Part shown: positions 14,158-18,260 of the stretch, in pieces | Layout of the letters: the number at the start of each line of letters is the position of its first letter | Position numbering within the stretch: the stretch's first letter is position 1 | The notes under the pieces: model-generated | Database searches by the model: none | Seen by the model: only the letters and a program-made list of their open reading frames with translations | Told to the model about the DNA's origin: nothing | Program-made: the position numbers and the translations under genes | Source of the DNA: Pseudobdellovibrionaceae bacterium | Lineage (GTDB): Bacteria; Bdellovibrionota; Bdellovibrionia; Bdellovibrionales; JAMPXM01 | Length of the DNA stretch: 18,260 nucleotides | Assembly: GCA_016791465.1 (NCBI GenBank) | Contig: JAEUWE010000456.1 | Span: forward strand, 1-18,260 | Direction of reading: 5' to 3'

Positions 14158-15984
14158 ATGGAAAATATCACAGCAGATAAAATTCGGAACATCGCGATTA
14201 TCGCACACGTCGACCACGGCAAAACCACGCTGGTTGACCACCTGCTGAGACAGAGCGGTCTCTGGCGCAACAACGAAGCGGTTGTCGAGCGGGTCATGGA
14301 CTCGATGGATCTCGAGAAAGAGCGCGGGATCACAATCGCGGCAAAGAACGCGTCGTTCTACTACAAGGATCACAAGGTCAACATCGTCGACACCCCCGGG
14401 CACAGCGACTTTGGTGGAGAGGTTGAGCGGATCTTGAACATGGTCGATGGCGCAGTGTTGCTTGTCGACGCCTCCGAAGGACCGCTTCCGCAGACGCGCT
14501 TCGTTTTGAAGAAGGCGCTCGAACAGGGCAAACGCATCATCGTTTGTATCAACAAGATCGACCGCCCTGACTCGCGTATCGATGAAGTATTGAACGAGAT
14601 CTTTGACTTGTTCATCGACCTCGATGCGACTGAAGAGCAGGCGGATTTCCCGGTTGTGTACGCTGTTGCTCGTGAGGGCTGGTGTACGACGGACCCGAAG
14701 GTCAAAGGCACGGATCTGACTCCGCTCTTTGATTGGATCATCGAAAAATTCCCAGCTCCAAGCGGAAGCAATACTGAGACTCTCCAGGTGATGTGTTCAA
14801 ACATCGGCTGGAACGCATTCGTGGGTCGTCTTGGGATTGGCCGTGTTTTGAACGGCGTTTTGCGCGTGAATGACGAAGCCGTGATTGCGACAGTCAATGG
14901 CAACAAGAAGTCGAAGATTTCAGCGTTGTTTGCCTACGATGGAATGAAGCAGGTTCCAACGAAAGAGATCGTCGCCGGAGACATCGCGATTGTTGCAGGA
15001 TTTGAAGACATCGACATTGGTGACACCATCACGTCGGTTTCGAATCCAAAGCCACTTCCGCGTATCGTGGTTGAAGAGCCAACCGTTGCGATGATGATGT
15101 CGGTTAACGACTCGCCGTTTGCAGGTCTTGAGGGCAAAAATGTAACCTCGCGCAAAATTCTTGAGCGTCTTGAACGTGAGATCAAAACTAACGTTGCGAT
15201 TCGCCTTGAGATGACCGATCGCCCTGAGCAATTTAAACTGCTTGGCCGTGGAGAGCTTCAGCTTGGCGTTTTGGTCGAGCAGATGCGTCGCGAAGGCTAC
15301 GAGTGCACGATCGGAAAACCACAGGTTATCTTCAAGACGGTCGACGGTAAAAAACAAGAACCGATGGAGCGCGCGACGGTTGACGTTGCCGAGGCTTACA
15401 CGGGCGTTGTGACTGAGAAGATGGGTATCCGTAAGGGCATCATGACCAACATGGTGAACAAAGGCTCGGGTCGTGTTCGTATCGAGTTTGAAATTCCGTC
15501 GCGCGGCCTGATTGGTTACCGCTCGGAGTTTTTGACCGACACGCGTGGTACTGGACTTTTGAACACACAGTTCATTGGTTGGGATGACTACAAGGGTGAG
15601 ATCGTGTTCCGCAAAAACGGCGCGATGGTGTCTGACCGCAAGGGCAAGACGACGCCTTATGCTCTTTGGTATCTTGAAGAGCGCGGCAAGATCTTCGTTC
15701 TCCCAGGAACTGAGTGCTACGACGGCATGATCATCGGAGAGAATGCAAAAGAGAACGACATGATCGTGAACTGTACTCGCGAGAAGAAACTCACGAACGT
15801 TCGCGCGTCGGGAACGGATGAGGCGGTTAAGCTGACTCCGATTAAGCCGCTGACTCTTGAGCAGGCGATGGAATGGATCAACGATGATGAGTGTATCGAG
15901 TGCACGCCTTCGTCGATTCGTCTTCGCGTTCGTGAGCTTGATCCGCACAAACGCAAGCGTCAGGCTTCTGCGGATAAGGACTAA
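14158..15984 (+). CDS. typA: Ribosome-associated translational GTPase TypA/BipA
   Basis: TypA (BipA) is an EF-G-like GTPase that acts in 50S ribosome assembly and stress adaptation. The 608-residue length matches the family (607 in E. coli). The G domain has G1 AHVDHGKT (16-23), G2 RGITI (56-60), G3 DTPGHSD (78-84) and G4 NKID (132-135). Elongation-factor domain II follows. The C-terminal half contains FEIPSRGLIGYRSEFLTDTR and the TypA-specific tail with ECTPSSIRLRVRELDPHKRK. The start ATG 14158 has only a weak GAGA-type site. The gap to dusB is 86 bases. It ends 42 bases before a bidirectional terminator. Conservation is high and nothing looks odd. Confidence 0.98.
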   Translation: MENITADKIRNIAIIAHVDHGKTTLVDHLLRQSGLWRNNEAVVERVMDSMDLEKERGITIAAKNASFYYKDHKVNIVDTPGHSDFGGEVERILNMVDGAVLLVDASEGPLPQTRFVLKKALEQGKRIIVCINKIDRPDSRIDEVLNEIFDLFIDLDATEEQADFPVVYAVAREGWCTTDPKVKGTDLTPLFDWIIEKFPAPSGSNTETLQVMCSNIGWNAFVGRLGIGRVLNGVLRVNDEAVIATVNGNKKSKISALFAYDGMKQVPTKEIVAGDIAIVAGFEDIDIGDTITSVSNPKPLPRIVVEEPTVAMMMSVNDSPFAGLEGKNVTSRKILERLEREIKTNVAIRLEMTDRPEQFKLLGRGELQLGVLVEQMRREGYECTIGKPQVIFKTVDGKKQEPMERATVDVAEAYTGVVTEKMGIRKGIMTNMVNKGSGRVRIEFEIPSRGLIGYRSEFLTDTRGTGLLNTQFIGWDDYKGEIVFRKNGAMVSDRKGKTTPYALWYLEERGKIFVLPGTECYDGMIIGENAKENDMIVNCTREKKLTNVRASGTDEAVKLTPIKPLTLEQAMEWINDDECIECTPSSIRLRVRELDPHKRKRQASADKD

Positions 15985-16025
15985 GCGCTTTGCCGGACCG
16001 GTTCCGGTGAGTTTGGTATCAGCTG

Positions 16026-16054
16026 AAAAAGGAGGCTCTTGGGCCTCCTTTTTT
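16026..16054. terminator. Bidirectional intrinsic terminator between typA and mtgA
   Basis: GGAGGC (16031-16036) pairs with GCCTCC (16043-16048), flanked by five A on one side and six T on the other, so both strands give hairpin plus T-run. It ends typA on the plus strand and mtgA on the minus strand. The mtgA stop codon (16055-16053) lies within the flanking tract. A smaller CCGGA/TCCGG stem lies at 15993-16007. Confidence 0.88.
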
Positions 16055-17018
16055 ATTGTTCGTCTTCAGAGGTTTCGTCGTTTGGCGGGGGTGCTGTGGG
16101 CTGATCGTCGATCGGTGGTTCGCCATCCCACTCTGGAGAGTTTTCGAGCGTGAGGTCGATCGGGATGTCGCCAGTTCCAGATCCGAAGAGATTGGCGATT
16201 TGGTGATAGCCGGAAAGGCGCTGATCGTCGGAGATGCGTTTGAAGCGGTGGAGGCGATCGACGATCGTTCGCATCTGGCGCTGAGCAAAGGGCGTGAGCT
16301 TCTTCTTTTTGAAACTAACGGAGTACTTCTCTGGATTTGGAAGAAGGAAGGCGAGCCACGCACTCTGGCCGATATTGAGTTCGTTCGGCGGCACTTGAAA
16401 ATAGTGTTGCGAGGCCGCTTTGACTCCATAGATGCCGGGGGCAAATTCGACCACGTTGAGATACTTTTCTAGGATGAACTCTTTTTTATAGAGTCGTTCG
16501 AGGCGAAGAGCGATGATGGCTTCGCGAAACTTTCGAACCAAGGACTTGTCGGCGCTCAAATAGACGTTTTTAGCGAGCTGTTGCGTGATGGTACTTCCGC
16601 CGCGGGCCATGCGTCCTTTTTTGAGGTTGGTCTCGAAACTGTTTTGCAGCTCAACCCAGTCAATTCCATGGTGATCCCAGAACGCGGCGTCCTCGCTGAC
16701 GATGATGGCGTTCTTTAGAAATGGGGAAATCTGGCCAATTTTGACGTAACTTTGCTTTTTAGGGCACAGATCGACCTGAAACATCGTTGTTTTGAGGCAG
16801 CCTTCGAGGTCTTTGCCGTCGGGGGTAAGCACGAGAAAGAGGGCGAAGGCGGTTGTGGCGATCGTCACAAGCGAGAGGAGAATGAGTCCGAACCAGGCGA
16901 GCGGGGCGATTTTTTTTAACACCTCTTGAGCGTAGCGTGGATGGGGCCATAGAAAAAGCCCCAGGTCGCGGAAGATCATTGAAAAGACCGCGTTTTTGAG
17001 GCTGATTTGAGGCCTCAC
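16053..17018 (-). CDS. mtgA: Monofunctional biosynthetic peptidoglycan glycosyltransferase (GT51)
   Basis: It polymerises lipid II into glycan strands at the inner membrane. The full open frame has 321 residues. It has one membrane anchor (about 38-63) and a GT51 domain with the catalytic Glu109 in VSEDAAFWDHHGIDW, ARGGSTITQQLAKNVYLS (about 138-155), RKFREAIIALRLE and KEFILEKYLNVVEF-GIYGVKAAS. No transpeptidase domain follows. Instead there is a low-complexity acidic tail rich in Pro, Glu and Asp (about the last 35 residues), which is unusual for E. coli-type MtgA. Two cysteines (74 and 85) flank a periplasmic insert. The start is uncertain: GTG 17018 has no ribosome binding site and lies beside the divergent gene's start; ATG 16979, also without a clear site, would leave 308 residues. 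Confidence 0.9.
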   Translation of the reverse strand: MRPQISLKNAVFSMIFRDLGLFLWPHPRYAQEVLKKIAPLAWFGLILLSLVTIATTAFALFLVLTPDGKDLEGCLKTTMFQVDLCPKKQSYVKIGQISPFLKNAIIVSEDAAFWDHHGIDWVELQNSFETNLKKGRMARGGSTITQQLAKNVYLSADKSLVRKFREAIIALRLERLYKKEFILEKYLNVVEFAPGIYGVKAASQHYFQVPPNELNIGQSAWLAFLLPNPEKYSVSFKKKKLTPFAQRQMRTIVDRLHRFKRISDDQRLSGYHQIANLFGSGTGDIPIDLTLENSPEWDGEPPIDDQPTAPPPNDETSEDEQ

Positions 17019-17030
17019 GGGGGGTGGTTC

Positions 17031-18077
17031 GTGGCAGCTCTGAGTTTCAAAACAGTGGCGCGGGGAATTGTTGTCGGAGCGATGGCGATCTCGATCTTTT
17101 CTGGCTGCACAAAAGCCTCGGACTCAAAGGGTGGCGAATCACCGACATCGAAAACATCTGGTCTAACGATCGGTTTGGTTTTGGATAAGGGAGGCAAAGA
17201 CGATCGGTCGTTCAATACGGCGGCTGTTGTCGGCTCGTCACGGGCCGCCAAGGAGTTTGGACTGACAATAAAAGATGTTGAAAGTCCAGACGACAGCGCT
17301 TTTGAGCCAGCGCTTCGTACGTTTGCCGAACGTGGATTGCCGCTTGTGGTTGCGATTGGATTTGGCCAAGCCGATGCATTGAAGAAAGTCGCGCCACAGT
17401 TTCCGAATACAAAGTTTGCGATCGTTGATGCAGTCGTGGAGGCGCCAAACGTTGCAAGTCTGATGTTTGAAGAACAAGAGGGCAGCTTTCTGGTTGGCTA
17501 CTTGGCCGGTCTAGCGACGAAGACAAATGCTGTGGGTTTTGTCGGTGGCATGGAAGTGGCGCTGATTCGTCGATTCTTGATGGCCTATGAGGCTGGCGCT
17601 AAAGCGGCAAATCCCAAAGTGAAAGTTCTCAACAACTTTGTGGGCATCACGGCTTCGGCATGGGCCAATCCGACACGAGGTAAGGAGCTCGCACTTTCGC
17701 AGATCAATCAAGGGGCAGATGTGATCTTTCATGCTGCGGGCGCCTCCGGTATGGGTGTGTTTGATGCGGCGGAAGAGAAGAAGGTCTATGCGATTGGCGT
17801 CGACTCAAACCAAAATGCGATCAAACCAGGGCGTGTTTTGACGAGCATGTTGAAGCGAGTGGATACTGCGGTCTATGCGGTAATCGCTGAAGTTGTGAAA
17901 GGTGAGTTTAAGCCGGGGCTTCGTTCTTTTGGTTTGAAGGACAAAGGCATCGACTATGCTGTTGATAGCAACAACGAGGCGCTGATTGCTCCGTATAAAA
18001 CGAAATTGGAAGAGGTGCGAGCGCAGATCATCAGCGGTAAGATCGTCGCACCAGATTATTATAAGTCTAAAAAATAG
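17031..18077 (+). CDS. BMP/PnrA-type lipoprotein, ABC transporter substrate-binding protein
   Basis: This is a substrate-binding lipoprotein of the BMP family (PnrA, TmpC, BmpD), which binds nucleosides or related compounds for ABC import. GTG 17031, behind GGGGTGG, gives 348 residues; a TTG at 17007 is less likely because it would precede that site. A short hydrophobic signal ends in FSGC, a slightly atypical lipobox with Phe at -3, so Cys26 should be lipidated. A Ser/Thr/Gly linker follows. The body shows IGLVLDKGGKDDRSFN, PNTKFAIVDA, GSFLVGYLAGLATKTNAVGF and IFHAAGASGMGVFDAA, ending in GVDSNQ, all in the order expected for the family. An ABC ATPase begins 12 bases downstream, consistent with an import operon. 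The ligand, nucleoside or other, is not provable here. Confidence 0.92.
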   Translation: MAALSFKTVARGIVVGAMAISIFSGCTKASDSKGGESPTSKTSGLTIGLVLDKGGKDDRSFNTAAVVGSSRAAKEFGLTIKDVESPDDSAFEPALRTFAERGLPLVVAIGFGQADALKKVAPQFPNTKFAIVDAVVEAPNVASLMFEEQEGSFLVGYLAGLATKTNAVGFVGGMEVALIRRFLMAYEAGAKAANPKVKVLNNFVGITASAWANPTRGKELALSQINQGADVIFHAAGASGMGVFDAAEEKKVYAIGVDSNQNAIKPGRVLTSMLKRVDTAVYAVIAEVVKGEFKPGLRSFGLKDKGIDYAVDSNNEALIAPYKTKLEEVRAQIISGKIVAPDYYKSKK

Positions 18078-18089
18078 AGATGAGACTTG

Positions 18090-18260
18090 ATGGCAGTCGT
18101 ACGATTTGAGGCGATCTCTCAAAAATTTGGCGATTTCTTTGCTTTGAATGATGTGAACGCCTCGTTCGAGTCGGCGAAGATTCACGCTGTTTTGGGAGAG
18201 AATGGTGCTGGTAAGTCGACGCTGATGAAGGTCCTTTTTGGACTACAAAAACCGACAACG
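18090..18260 (+). CDS. ABC transporter ATPase of the BMP-linked importer, N-terminus only
   Basis: Fifty-seven codons are visible before the right edge. ATG 18090 ([20 protein letters not shown]) is followed by [20 protein letters not shown] and Walker A GENGAGKS (about 37-44), then [14 protein letters not shown]. The [12 protein letters not shown] form is typical of sugar and nucleoside importer ATPases with two fused nucleotide-binding domains (RbsA/MglA-like, including those paired with BMP proteins). The full length and second domain are outside the window. It lies 12 bases after the lipoprotein stop with GAGATGAG as a probable ribosome binding site, so co-translation from one mRNA is likely. 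Confidence 0.9.
   Translation, partial: MAVVRFEAISQKFGDFFALNDVNASFESAKIHAVLGENGAGKSTLMKVLFGLQKPTT

Noticed and set aside
14920..15948. 342-codon minus-strand open frame inside typA
   Set aside because: It is antisense to the highly conserved typA, with no own ribosome binding site or recognisable motif.

Overview
The window reads as a chromosomal stretch of a Gram-negative bacterium. Lipoproteins, a Mla/MCE-type lipid transporter, a monofunctional peptidoglycan glycosyltransferase and a TCA-cycle gene cluster all fit a diderm aerobe. Protein sequence style, the icd-mdh-sucC-sucD order, orphan Tad-like genes and a tiny Lys/Ala-rich basic peptide remind me of Bdellovibrio and relatives (Bdellovibrionota). 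That assignment is an inference from memory, not a search result. I see no insertion sequence, phage gene, CRISPR array or rRNA.

Layout. (1) Positions 1-3986, minus strand: icd, mdh, sucC and sucD (sucD cut by the left edge) form a TCA-cycle operon read right to left. (2) Positions 4137-7985, plus strand: five tightly coupled genes encode a Mla/MCE-type ABC transporter with two different ATPases, two different MlaE-like permeases and one MCE substrate-binding subunit. (3) Positions 7986-8521: mostly non-coding, but it holds a 29-codon Lys/Ala-rich basic peptide gene on the minus strand with its own ribosome binding site, plausible promoter and terminator. (4) Positions 8522-10501, plus strand: two coupled Tad/type II secretion F-like membrane proteins, a small exported four-cysteine protein and a small unknown protein. 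(5) Positions 10541-12718: cystathionine beta-synthase and cystathionine gamma-lyase, which together make a reverse transsulfuration pathway from homocysteine to cysteine. (6) Positions 12805-15984: tRNA-Phe(GAA), a DusB-type tRNA-dihydrouridine synthase and the ribosome-associated GTPase TypA/BipA, a translation-related block. (7) Positions 16053-17018: mtgA on the minus strand, sharing a bidirectional terminator with typA. (8) From 17031 to the right edge: a BMP/PnrA-type lipoprotein and the start of its ABC ATPase, probably a nucleoside importer.

The most interesting item is the Mla-like transporter. Its two ATPases are complementary in their defects. The first has Asp instead of the catalytic Glu after Walker B, and Asn instead of the switch His, but an intact SGG signature. 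The second has intact Glu and His, but SYG in place of SGG. In a head-to-tail heterodimer this gives one competent and one degenerate ATP site. That would make it an asymmetric version of a transporter known in E. coli as a symmetric MlaF2E2 core. The other notable item is the 29-residue basic peptide, which is easily missed by gene callers.
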